The translations under genes and the position numbers were made by a program. 64,000 nucleotides of DNA, from contig CM041083.1 of the NCBI GenBank assembly GCA_023079485.1, positions 59,979,847 through 60,043,846 on the forward strand. Direction: 5' to 3'. Positions 49,480-59,659 of this stretch are shown here, piece by piece. The notes under the pieces were generated by a model. It saw only the letters and a program-made list of their open reading frames with translations. It was not told where the DNA came from and did no database searches. The DNA is from Archilochus colubris. Lineage: Eukaryota; Chordata; Aves; Apodiformes; Trochilidae. The number at the start of each line of letters is the position of its first letter. Position 1 is the stretch's first letter.

Positions 49480-51505
49480 ATGTGAGGGTTCAGTCATTGA
49501 GCCAGGAAACTGTAGCTTTCTCCTGGCCAGAGACAGAGGTTGTTCAGGGATATGTTGAGGGTATGATTCCAGTTAATACCACGTTACTTAGGTGATCAGC
49601 ACCTATTGGAGACTCCAGGGTTGAGAGGGAAATTGCCATTTGTTTTTGTGATTTCTGTGGCAAGCCTTTTCCTGCTTTACCAGGGTATATATATAAATTG
49701 AGTTCCTATGTAGCAAAGAGTGCATCTTGCAGGAAACTCTCAGTTGTGATGCTGAAGTGGAGTTTGGATATTCTGTATTACCAGTAGTCTCTGTCATAAA
49801 GTCCATCTCCATATTCTTCTTCCAAGAGTTCAAACTGAATTGGTGAGAACAAAACACGGGAAAGATGGATTTGTAGATCTATTTTACAGAAAAGAGTAAA
49901 GAAGTGGCAAGTGAAGGGGGACTCATGACATCACAGAGAAACCACCTAGTTTTTCATTCCATAAATCAGCAACGATAGCCTTTTTCATTACTTTCCTCCT
50001 TTGTTTTAGCTTTACTCCTCCCCTTGCTCTTTAACACTATGCAGTCCTGTTTATGCATATCTGACCTTCCTGGTATATACCATTTTCCCTTCCAACCAGC
50101 AGGTAAAAATCTTTCTGAACTTTAGCAGCCCATAATTAAGGGAGTGGAAGAGAGGGAGGAAGGGAGAAGCAGAGGCAGGTAATCAATTTCTTTTAACAGA
50201 ACTCTGCTCATATCTGACTTTGCCATATCAGATTTTAATTCAATGGTGCTGATGTAACTGTGTCTTGCTCTCCTCATTTGTACAGTTAGCACAACTGAGT
50301 GTGAGCATGTGTGCATCTGTGTATGTGTGCATAGTGAGCAAATAAGCAAAACAAAACCCCAAACACAATTTGGTTGTTTTTTTTTTTGATGTTGTAAGCC
50401 TTGCTAAATAGAAGGATCTACCTGTACACACAGGGCACATTCCACTTGGTGCAACAGAAAGTCCAGAAACCTGTTCACATTCCACATCACCGAGCACTCG
50501 TAGGAGAGCTGTGTGAGTTGCTGTCTGAAATCTGTCCTGTTCACAACTGTCAGCTGAAGGTTGTTGCACTGTGTCATTTTGTGTTGTAGACTGTCTGGCC
50601 TTTCTGTAGGACAGCTCTAGCTTGGTGCAAAAAAATTATTATTTCAGATTTTATTGTATATTCCAGTGTTGGTTTTGTGCTGCCGAATTAATGGCTTTGA
50701 ATGTTTTGTGGTTTTTTGTTTGATTGGTTTTTTTAAATGGTGTAAGTTAGCCTTAAAAAGTGGCCCCTGAGAGCTGACAGCTCTTGGAACACAATTCATT
50801 GAACTGGTATTCTGGGAGAGGACTTAAAGATCCCTTTCTCATGAGCTCTACAGCCCTAACTTCCCTATGGCTGCAATAAGATGCCAGTGAGGGGGAACAG
50901 CTTGCTCTTGGAGGGCCATGTACATCAATCACAGTTTACTTGATAGGTTTCCTGAGGTTTGCTGAGCCTTCCAAGTGTTGGTTACCTGGTGTTGCCCTCT
51001 TGAATACATGTACAGAGGGCCAAAACCACTGCCTTGGGCCATGCAAAACAACACCTTGTGACTGTGAGTCACTCTGCATGTGACACCCCTGAGGCATTTA
51101 AGCTGATCTTTCCCTCTCTGTTCCAGTGCTTACAGTATGGGCTCCTGCAAACATTTTAAACTATCTAAGTTGAAAGAGACAGTGATCCTAGTGCAAGATC
51201 ACACCCCCTTAAACTCCTTGGTAAATTCTATTGGAGCCTCTTGTCACTGCAGATACCTCTCTTCTTTTGCCATAAGTCTGACTCTGTGTATGTGTGTTCA
51301 GTGGCCTCTCTATTTTTGTACAAGTGCTGTCATCTGGATACAGTCCCACCTGATTGTTCACACTGTAAACATGTCTGTTGGGTGGAAAGAAATTGCTGGT
51401 TTTCCTTTTTAAGTTGTCTCTTTGGTTCTATGGGAGAACAGACTACCTGCTTTTGTAGCCTAAACATGTATGTAGCTAAGTATATTATGCTTTACATTTC
51501 CTGCA

Positions 51506-51511
51506 AATAAA
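51506..51511 (+). terminator. Likely distal CREB3L2 poly(A) signal
   Basis: AATAAA within GCAAATAAATATTTTCTTT, followed about 25 bases later by CAACTTGTTTGCTTTCC, a U/G-rich downstream element. It gives a 3'UTR of about 6.8 kb, of the order seen in mammals. Another AATAAA at 51831-51836 is a weaker alternative. Confidence 0.5.
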
Positions 51512-52059
51512 TATTTTCTTTAGAAAAAGCAAGTACAACTTGTTTGCTTTCCTTATGGCTGGAAAGATCTGGTCCCTTTGGCTTTCCCAGGTGCAGCTGC
51601 AACATGACAAACCCCTGGTGATTTAGCATGGAGTGATACATGGAGATGGTTGAAAGCAAGGCTGTGGGTTTTTACTGAAGCTGGCAGCCCCTTCCTTTTT
51701 TTTGAGATTAGGAGAGAATCAGATCCATCAGTAATGGGTGGAAATTTGGTGAAGGCTGATGGCATTTAGTTATGGTAATGGCACTGGAGTACAACTGTGA
51801 TAGAGCTCCATGATTATTAAATTCTCTCCAAATAAAAGCAAGGACCAGGAAAGCTGATGCTGAAGGGGGTACCAGTCTGCTAGAATGTGCTGGCCCAAAT
51901 AGCTACCTGGCAGGTAAGGCCTTTCCCTGCACTGACTTTACAATGGGAAAATAATTGCTTAAAGTGAACTCTTAAAAGATCTCTTTTCACTTTGGCTTTT
52001 TGGGGTTCGGTTCCTCTGCTGGCTTAAGCTCCTTCCTTTACCCTGATTTACCCCTATCA

Positions 52060-52715
52060 TAGAATCATAGAATCGACTGGGTTGGAAGGAACCTCAGAGA
52101 TCATCAAGTCCAACCCTTGAACTACCGCTGCGTTACCAGACCATGGCACTGAGTGCCACATCCAGTCTCTTTTTAAATATCTCCAGGGATGGAGAATCCA
52201 CTACCTCCCTGGGCAGCCCATTCCAATGCCTGATCACCCTCTCCATAAAGAAATTCTTTCTAATATCCAACCTAAACCTCCCCTGGCACAACTTGAGACC
52301 GTGCCCTCTTGTCTTGCTGAGAGTTGCCTGGGAAAAGAGACCAACCCCCCCTGGCTACACCCTCCTTTCAGGGAGTTGTAGAGAGTGATGAGGTCTCCCC
52401 TGAGCCTCCTCTTCTCCAGGCTGAACAGCCCCAGCTCCCTCAGACTCTCCTCACAGGGTCTGCGCTCGAGTCCCTTCACCAGCCTGGTTGCTCTCCTTTG
52501 GACCTGCTCCAGGACCTCGATATCCTTCCTGAACTGAGGGGCCCAGAACTGGACACAGTACTCGAGGTGTGGCCTCACCAGCGCCGAGTACAGGGGCAGT
52601 ACAGTACAGGCTCCCTGAGACAGCACAGGAGCTTTCTCCAGCAATTCAAGAGCTGCTTTGCCTCTGTGAGCAGCCCAGATTATATCCTGCGGCCCAGAAG
52701 CAGCAGCCAGCCAGG
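52060..52715 (-). mobile_element. CR1 LINE with ORF2 C-terminal remnant
   Basis: The + strand starts ATCATAGAATCATAGAATCG. The - strand frame reads [15 protein letters not shown]...[19 protein letters not shown]...[20 protein letters not shown], the C-terminal part of the CR1 endonuclease/reverse-transcriptase protein. After LKGG the frame shifts relative to the family, so the copy is inactive. At about 650 bp it is the longest CR1 in the window. Confidence 0.96.
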
Positions 52716-54371
52716 GTTGACCTTTTGTTACTTTGAGTAGGCATGGAAAAAGAAAACACCTCATTTCTTTCAGTCTGGGGACTCTGTGGCTTTGCAGGCC
52801 ATTTAGGGAACACGGTGATAGATGGCCCAGTGCTCATGTGGAAATCACCCTGCCCAGAGCTGGCTTCACAAATGGTAGTCATTTTTATTATACCCATTTT
52901 CTACTGGGAAAGGAGCCTGGTATACGACTACCAGGCATCCATATAATAGCAACCAAGAGTTTATCCTCCACAAGAAATACTGGAGGTGGAAGCAATAGTT
53001 CCAGCTTTACTGAGCTAAAAAGAGGAGCATGGCTGACAGCTTTTTTTGCCTCCTTTTCAAGGCCTCTTAAAGAAGGCTGATTTAGAGTTCGGGGAAGATA
53101 GTCTGCTGTGAAAATCGGAACACCCTGGCCTGAGCTAAATTTGTGGCTGATGTGGATTTTCAGAAATGCCTTGGTTTTGGGCTAAAGAGGTTAAAGTAGC
53201 AAAAGAAATTGGCAGTGAAGAAAAAAACCAAAACAAAAACTCTTGTCTCCTTAGCTCTACCCTGGTGCTTTTCAGCCTGGGATTGCCCAACACCATTTAT
53301 TATCCCATGAAAAGGAAATTGGAACGAAAGGCTTAGTTTTTTCCCTCATCCAGTCTTTTTTTGGTTCATCTCATTGCACACTCAGCCTCTGTGCAGTGCT
53401 GTACCAGAACAGCTCTCCCAGGTGGAGCTCAGTTCCAGCACCAGAACCTCCTCACCAACCCCACCTCCCTCACAGCAGATGATGAAGCAACTCCTTCTCT
53501 GCACCAAATTCTGTATCTGTACCTGAATGAGGGAGGTCTCTAGTGCTTGCTTTTGAAAGGTAAGGGGAGAAGGCTTTACTTTGCCCTTGAAGTTCTGCAT
53601 CCTGCTCCTTTGCTCTCAATCATTTCAGAGGTTACACTGTTGCTGTTTATCTCCTCCAGCTGCTGGGTGCCACTTGCTTTCTGAGCGGTCAATTTCACTT
53701 GCCAGAACTATTGATCCAAGGCACTTGTTAAGCAGCATCAAGCCATACATAACATTTTTAGAGGAAAATCATTAGACCGTGACTGATCAGGGAAGTTGCC
53801 CTCAGCTTCGTTTTAGCTGAGCTCAGTTCCTCCAAACACACAAAATACCAACTGATGATGAATGACTGGTTAAGAATCCCCTCGGGTCTCAGCATTACCC
53901 TTAGAGCATTGTGCAGCAGGCGATGCTACAGGGAGTCTGTGATTAAAAAAGAAACCCACATCCAATTGAGAAATGCTAGGTGATGAGCTGTCAGCCTCAC
54001 TACCTATCACCCTCCAGTACATGATGTTCTTTGAAAAGCATGGTACTGTTTGAATTCAAGGCTGAAATGATACTTATTTCTCAGGCATTCCCATTGCAGG
54101 GCAGGAGGAAGGGTGTTTAAATGCAGCTGGCTATGCCTCTTAAGGTGGGGTTGAGTTCCTAAGTCTTCACACTTTGCTGTTATTGTTTGTACCTATTTTA
54201 CAACAGCAGGTACCCCTGCAGGTATATCATGACAGATTCATCTCTGCTGCTCCCTTTCCAAGTTCATTTCCTTTGAGTTTTTAGACAAAATGGACCTCAT
54301 TTGTTTGGTATTCAGAGGCAGTGAGCAGAAGCTTGCACCTTTTTAATAAATAAAATAATTCTGTAATGTCC

Positions 54372-54527
54372 TGTAGAGAGAGCACTGGATAGGGGCTGAG
54401 GAAGTGAGCTTCTGAATCTGGTCCTGCTCATTGCAGGCTGGCTGATCCTTTTCTGAGCTTCAGATTCCTCAGCTGTGAAATGAGGCCACTGGGGGTTTCC
54501 TCTTCTCTATAAAGCACTCTGAGATTA
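54372..54527 (+). mobile_element. Likely MIR-type SINE
   Basis: GAGAGCACTGGATAGGGGCT, CTGAGCTTCAGATTCCTCAGC, GTGAAATGAGGCC and CTATAAAGCACTCTGAGATTA follow the MIR order: tRNA-like head, CCTCAGTTTCCTCATCTGTAAAATGGG, then TAAAGCGCTTTGAGAT. Confidence 0.65.
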
Positions 54528-54963
54528 ACCAAAGCAAGGGGACCTGAAGGAGGTGGAATTAAAACCAAAAGCATGCTTCACTTCATGTTGAATCAGTAAC
54601 ACCTCTGTGTCTTGTATCCTTCCAGTTTTTACTTCAGAAAGTGATTGATTTCTTGTTTTCTTGGTGCTGTCTCCTACGGCAGTTCCACCCCTTCAAAGGG
54701 TTTCCACAGAATGCAGGAATTACTTGTTTCACTTTTTATAATTGAATTAATCTTCAGTTGTATTTACACAAGTTCTCTAAGCTGCTATCAAATGAATTTT
54801 TTGTGGACCTCCAGTAAGGATGAAATTACAAGTTCTGGTCCTAAACTTTGCTATGAGACAACTGAGGAAAGACAATCACTATTGAGTAAATCCAAGTCTG
54901 TTGGGTTCTCTCACTGCTGTCTCACTTCTGTCTCACCCACTGTCTCCAGAAGTGCTTGAGTTC

Positions 54964-55050
54964 TGTGGGGTTTTTTTGGTTGTTCTTTTTGTTGTTGTTG
55001 TGTTTTGGATTTTGTGTGGGGTTTTTTGTGTTTTTATTTTGTTTTTTTTG
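54964..55050 (+). repeat. G/T-rich low-complexity tract
   Basis: GGGGTTTTTTTGG, TTGTTGTTGTTG and GGGGTTTTTTGTG units. Similar tracts occur at 16323-16376 and 18564-18599. Confidence 0.7.
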
Positions 55051-58000
55051 GAGCAACACCCCTCATTATGGAAGCCTGTGCACAGAAAGGAGAGCAGTGA
55101 AAATTGGTAAAAACATAGACTTTAGCAGAAAGCAGTAACTCACAAGAGAGTTAATAGGAGTGTGCACTCTCAGAGCTGTAGGGTGAAGCTCCTCTGCCCT
55201 ACAGGGTGATCTGCTTAGGTGAGGGCAGGTCCCTCTATGTTAAGCCTTCCCCAGTAACTCAATCAGTAAGTGATGCTCCACTTAAACTTTAAATGCTGAC
55301 CAAAAGTGGATGTTTCTTTGGGCATATCTACTGGCATTGGATCTGGAAAGAGAAGCTGGCTGCTGGTTTTGCCATGTTCAAAGAAAAAAAAAATGATTAG
55401 GGGGATGGAAATACAAACATGTACATCTGCATGTGTATAAATATATGTGGGTTTGTGTGTTTTCCTGAAGGGTTAATTTTGAGGATTATCTCGAGGATGA
55501 TTTTTGTATGACCCCAATGAAAATGGAGCATTTAAAATAGACTGACTTTTCACCAGCTAGCCTGACACACCAAACAACCCATTTCATCCCCACTCCCCCT
55601 TTTTCATATATCCACCTCTTTACCATTAGGAAGAGGATTTTTCAGTCCCTCCCACTTTGGATAAAACTTATCACAGCATGCACAGCCCGGACACAGTGAA
55701 GTGTTCAGAATGGGATTTAACAGGCATGTGAGTAATGGAATAAACCTCCTTCCCTTGGCTTTATTCCAAAACGCTGGACTCCCTGCTTTCTCTGTGTTTC
55801 CTCTTTCATTCCCACCATCCACCCTATTCAAGGTAGATGCTACTCAAGGAATGATGGACAGCAAGAAGTTTCGACCCAGGAATTAGAGCTTCCCACCTGC
55901 TGAAGCTTGTCAGATGAGCAGGGACAATCAGTGCAAAGTGATGCAAGGTGTTCCTCTTAACCTGCCAACCCAGACCTTGATTGAGTTGCCAACTTAAAAT
56001 AGGAGATCTAAGCATGGGAAGTAAGGCTTTTGCCACTACAATGATCCCAGATACTGGCAAAACCTGCTTAAAAATCCATTTTTGTGCTCATCTTTTCCCT
56101 CCTGTTTGGTGGTCTGTTGGCAGACACATTTTACAGCAAATGTGATGCTGTGGTGAAGTTTCTGTTGTTGCTGCCTTCCTTTCTCAAATCACAGGAACTG
56201 GCAGTGATGCCACAGGTGTAATTGCCTAAGCAGGGCTTTCCTTCAGTAGCCTTAGATTCTCTCCTAATTGCTTCTACTCAGAAAAAGGCAGAGGAAGTAG
56301 ATTTACTGCTTCATGTTGCAAATGAGTCATGCAAATTGCAGTAGTCAGAGGAAAAACAGGTAATCCCAGAACACAGTGTAAGTGTGGTCATATGAGCAAA
56401 ATGGTTATTGACAAGCAGGAGCTTCACTGGGGCTTGTGCTGGAGGAGGAGGACACGGCTCAGTGGCACGGATGTTTGCTGGAGCAGGGGGTGTGGGGATG
56501 GAGGAAATTCTGATTTGTTTTAAGGCTTTGTTCCAGATGCTCTGGAGGAGGTGGAGCAGTTTGCTGGGGCAAAGGCCACAGAGCTTTTCTCACAGGGACT
56601 GAAGATTAGAAGCATAAAGCTGTGAGATGATGCATACTGCTCTGCTCTCCAAGTGCAAAAACAGTTTGCAATTAAAGTTGTTTTTTTGTTTTTTGTTTTT
56701 TTTTGCATACCATTGGCTGCATCTTGTAGCAACAGAACATCCAGTTTTCACCACTGACAAAACTTCAAAGATGAGTTGATGACTAAAGAGGGGCTTATTG
56801 TTCCTGCTCCTCATCCTCGAAGCTGGCTATTGGATTAGGTCTGAACTGGTCTTTGGCAGTTCCACCTCAAAATGTTTTAGTTTCTTTCTGAACGAAATAG
56901 TTGACACATGTGCTTGCATTAGATGCTTTCACTGGCAATATTGGCTGCTAATTCTCCTCCAGGGAATCTCCAGTTCAGCTGGAGATGTTCTGACTGAGGT
57001 CCCAGCTCTGCCTGGAAGAGGCGTTAATGGTTTCAGTGGAACTGTGCTGGTTTGCAGAGCAGGATACAGACCTTCTTTTACCAGTTCTGCATAAAAAACC
57101 CTTTAGTTTTGCTTCTAGAAACTGTGCATTGCACTGGTTAGTTATGTTTTCTTCTATTTGCATCTTAAAGCATCTACTAGCAAATTAAAGTACTCCAAGG
57201 TTTTGGGGAGAAAAAATTATCTAGATATTGGGGAAAGGGTATGTGCATGCATATAATATATGCATCATTTATGCACTGGTGCAAAATATAAATCTGAAAG
57301 GTGGTTAAACTTGTAAGTGACTGAACTATAGTAAAAAAATCCACTTTTCATCACCCCTCACATAAGTGACCAGAAAATACTGAGGCTGGCACGGAGAGCC
57401 TCTCGTTATTGAAGCTGATGCATAAGATGTGCTAAGTATGGAGAGGCTGAATCTTCAAATAGGGTTGGAAAAGGAGCAAGAATCAGGTATAAAGAACCTT
57501 TATATAAAGACTGTCGTTAAGTCTGATTCACACCCAAGATTTTGCAACATTTGCACATTGGGCACCTGCTCGACTTCTGGTTATGCCACTGGCTGTGCTT
57601 TTCTCAGGCTCACCGAGAAGGAACAAAGCTCTTCAGGAAAGTCACCCATGGAAAAAGGATGGTTCTGAAATCAGTTCCTGTAGGGTTTGCCTTCTCTGCA
57701 GGTCATCAGTATTTGTGTTGCTCCCGTTTTGGTTTTGTTTCTTTTTTTCTTTATCCTTGCACCTTTCTATTTTGAATCACATTGTCTTAGAGAAGCTTTG
57801 GATGCAGAAAGTGAAGCAGTGGCTGAGCACAGCTCCTGTTATAATTTCTGTGGAGTCCCAGATCTTGACATCTTTTGGACTTTTTAACCTTATTGTCACT
57901 GGCAGCTATGTGCTTAAATAGTTCCCCCTTGAAAAGTTTTTTAGTTTCCTCCACTGAACAAAAGGGTGGAGAACAAGATGGGACGACAATTCCTTTTGGA

Positions 58001-58335
58001 GCGAGGCACTGGGGATTTTTCCATCAAAAGACACCTCTTTGGAGTGGCTTGCTTTGATTCTCAGCATGAGAAATTGAGATTCCCTGGAGAAAATAAAAAT
58101 AATTAGAAGCGATGAATATGTAAACAGGCGCAGGATAGAAGCAGATTAGGGCCTCGCTGGCCGTTCCGGGCACTGGAGCTCTCTCGCAAAGGTATTTATA
58201 ACACGACCCCAGGAAGCCAGCGGGCTCGCTGAGCCCAGAACCCGACCCAGCAGCACCGGGTCCCTGCGGGCGGGGCGAGGGCGTGGCCGAAGGGGGCGTG
58301 GCCGAAGGGGGGCGTGGTGGGAGGAGGTAGACGGC

Positions 58336-58341
58336 GATTGG
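58336..58341 (-). promoter_or_regulatory. Inverted CCAAT box
   Basis: GATTGG on the + strand (CCAATC on the - strand) lies about 85 bp upstream of the first conserved ATG, flanked by GC boxes. This is the usual arrangement of an NF-Y site in a CpG-island promoter. Confidence 0.5.
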
Positions 58342-58388
58342 CTGTCGGCTTGCGGGGCGTGGCGGGGGGGGCGTGACGGGTCGGGAGT

Positions 58389-58406
58389 TTCCCACAATGC
58401 CCCGCT
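58389..58406 (+). promoter_or_regulatory. Staf/ZNF143-like site
   Basis: TTCCCACAATGCCCCGCT resembles the Staf/ZNF143 consensus, recalled as YWCCCANMATSCMYYRCR, at all but the last position. ZNF143 sites are typical of CpG-island promoters close to the transcription start. The ATG inside the site (58397) is therefore doubtful as a translation start. Confidence 0.5.
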
Positions 58407-58421
58407 GCAGTGCGGCCGCCG

Positions 58422-58598
58422 ATGGATGCTGCGCGGTCGCGCTGCCATTTGCAGCCGCCGCGGCTCGCAGCGCTCCCCGCGGCCCCGGGAGCAGCGGCTC
58501 CCCGGTCCCTGCCGCCCCCCAGCGCCTGCAGCCGCCGGCAGCCCCCCGCCCGCCTCCCCTCCCTCCTCCTTCTAGGCCCCTCTGCCCCGCCGCAATGA
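58422..58598 (+). other. Upstream ORF homologous to the mammalian DGKI N-terminus
   Basis: The 58-codon frame starts MDAARSRCHL, close to the human DGKI start MDAAGRGCHL, and then becomes Pro/Ala/Leu-rich. It ends at TGA 58596-58598, which overlaps the next conserved ATG (58595-58597) in the arrangement ATGA. In the human protein the corresponding segment is in frame with that second Met. Here the distance between the two ATGs is 173 bases, not a multiple of three. It is either a real avian upstream ORF or the trace of a sequencing indel. Confidence 0.55.
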
Positions 58599-58785
58599 AC
58601 CCCCCCGCCGCAGCCGGCGGGGAGGAGACGGGGGCGACGGGTGGCGGCGGCTGCCGGGGGGCCGAGGGTGGTGGGGAGGCGGCGGGTGTCGCCGGGGTCC
58701 CGGAGGAGCCGGGGCTGTCCACGGCGGAGGAGTCGCTAGAGGAGAAGCTGCGGAACCTCACCTTCAGGAAGCAGGTGTCCTACAG
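58595..58785 (+). CDS. DGKI: DGKI exon 1: diacylglycerol kinase iota N-terminus
   Basis: Diacylglycerol kinase iota phosphorylates diacylglycerol to phosphatidic acid and so ends DAG signalling; it is a type IV DGK with C1 domains, a MARCKS-like segment, a kinase core, ankyrin repeats and a PDZ ligand. Only the regulatory N-terminus is in the window. The exon reads MNPPAAAGGEETGATGGGG, then a Gly/Ala/Glu-rich stretch, then EESLEEKLRNLTFRKQVSYR, where LEEKLRNLTFRKQVSYR is the strongly conserved end of mammalian DGKI exon 1. The donor TACAG|GTGGGT splits the last Arg codon. Start 58595 has G at -3 and matches the second conserved Met of the human protein. A longer in-frame start at 58397 is possible but lies inside a promoter-like site, and 58422 is out of frame. 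DGKZ was considered; the LRNLTFRKQVSYR context and position after CREB3L2 favour DGKI. Confidence 0.9.
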
Positions 58786-59659
58786 GTGGGTGCCGGCCGG
58801 GCAGGCGGGGCAGGTTCCGGGCGCCCTTGGCTTTCCGTGTAGCCGGCGACCTGCCCCCAGCCCCGCCGCTGCCGTCAGGTTTGCGGTGCTCTCCTAGCGC
58901 GGTAGCGGTAGGGGAGATGGAGATGGGGGTGCGGGGGGTTGTACAGCGTACGTGGGTGAACTTCAGAGTTACTCTGAAAGAGTCAGGGATGCTGCCCGGC
59001 TGCCGGGGCAATGGGTCCGCCTTTACGCTTTGCCCTTTGCCAGCAGAACACGGCCTCCCGTGTTCCCAGCGCCTCCAAACGCCTGAAAAAAAAAACGGGG
59101 ATGGGAAGAACCTTTGTGGCGGCACCGTTGCTCCCGAGAGAGAGGGGGTTTCTCTGCGAGAAGCCTCGGTAACGCAGGTGCCCCCCTCCCCGTCCCCGCC
59201 GGCTGCCGTTGCATAAGCCCCAGCGGTTGCTCCGCCGGGTGGGCTGCCGTGCCCGCCACCCCCGCAGCGGGCAGATCCCCCCCGGGATGCTCCAGGACAC
59301 GCAGGAGGTTACTTTCATAACCAGGATCTCGGTTTTTACGGCCGTGCGTTTTTCCCTTCTCTCCCGTTCCAAATAAACGCGGTTCTGCCTTCTGTAAATC
59401 CAACCGCACGGAGGGGCTGTGGCGGGGTGTCCCTTACCCGTCCCTGGGAGCCGTTAACGGTGGGCGGGTGCTGACAGCCATCGCTGTCCGGGCAGCCTCG
59501 GGAATAAAAGTTCTGGAGTCTTTCCCTAATTCTGGCTGCTCCCTGGCTGCAAAATCCCAGCGGAGGCAGCGCTCCCTCACCAAGTGGTTACTCTGGTGCG
59601 CTGAAGGGTGATGCCTCTTAACCGGGAGGACAAAAAATACAGAAGTGCTACTTATTAGG

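Larger units (their letters stand above)
1..51535 (+). other. CREB3L2: CREB3L2 gene, 5'-partial (intron 1 to 3' end)
   Basis: Gene-level entry. CREB3L2 (BBF2H7) is an ER-membrane bZIP transcription factor. Under ER stress it is moved to the Golgi and cut by site-1 and site-2 proteases, and the N-terminal half then activates secretory-pathway genes such as SEC23A in cartilage. This function is known for the family, not seen here. The eleven exons seen are 13552-13768, 27112-27278, 28326-28413, 30208-30389, 31059-31205, 32897-32955, 34311-34379, 41430-41529, 42458-42584, 43140-43365 and 44638-44713. All junctions are GT-AG and the frame stays open across every one, giving 485 residues. Exon 1, which encodes about 34 residues in mammals, is not in the window. 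The paralogue CREB3L1 was considered, but the exon 2 sequence NDPFLSEK, the C-terminal LEGNETL and the DGKI neighbour fit CREB3L2. The 3' end is inferred from a poly(A) signal. Confidence 0.95.
44714..51535 (+). other. CREB3L2: CREB3L2 3'UTR (end inferred)
   Basis: There is no further coding frame after the stop. Mammalian CREB3L2 has a 3'UTR of several kilobases, so the strong AATAAA at 51506-51511 is the preferred end, with 49474-49479 and 44715-44720 as alternatives. The stretch includes a Pumilio-type element at 45755-45762 and a CR1 fragment on the - strand (about 46978-47175). The true end cannot be fixed without transcript data. Confidence 0.6.
51536..58188. other. Spacer between CREB3L2 and DGKI
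   Basis: No coding exon is supported in this stretch. It contains a - strand CR1 copy with a reverse-transcriptase C-terminal remnant (52060-52715), a likely MIR-type SINE (54372-54527) and a G/T-rich low-complexity tract (54964-55050). The rest is unremarkable unique sequence. Upstream DGKI regulatory DNA may be here but cannot be pinpointed. Confidence 0.7.
58190..59300. promoter_or_regulatory. DGKI: DGKI promoter CpG island
   Basis: GC content and CpG density rise abruptly at about 58.19 kb and fall after about 59.3-59.5 kb, in contrast to the AT-rich flanks. The island covers the promoter, the first coding exon and the start of intron 1. Within it are three GGGCGTGG (Sp/KLF-type) boxes at about 58279-58317, an inverted CCAAT box at 58336-58341 and a Staf/ZNF143-like site at 58389-58406. 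A TATA-like TATTTATAA sits at its left edge near 58192. Confidence 0.85.

Noticed and set aside
52234..52764. 176-codon - strand frame as a possible gene
   Set aside because: It is the decayed C-terminal part of CR1 ORF2 and is annotated as a mobile element.
58397..58594. ATG at 58397 as the main DGKI start (66-residue extension)
   Set aside because: The extension is Ala/Pro-rich, in a different frame from the human-like MDAA start, and its ATG is inside a Staf/ZNF143-like promoter site. It was kept only as an alternative.
58024..58761. Antisense open frame of 245 codons across the DGKI CpG island
   Set aside because: Stop codons are rare in this GC-rich stretch. The peptide is Pro/Ala/Gly-rich low complexity, and it lies opposite conserved DGKI coding sequence.
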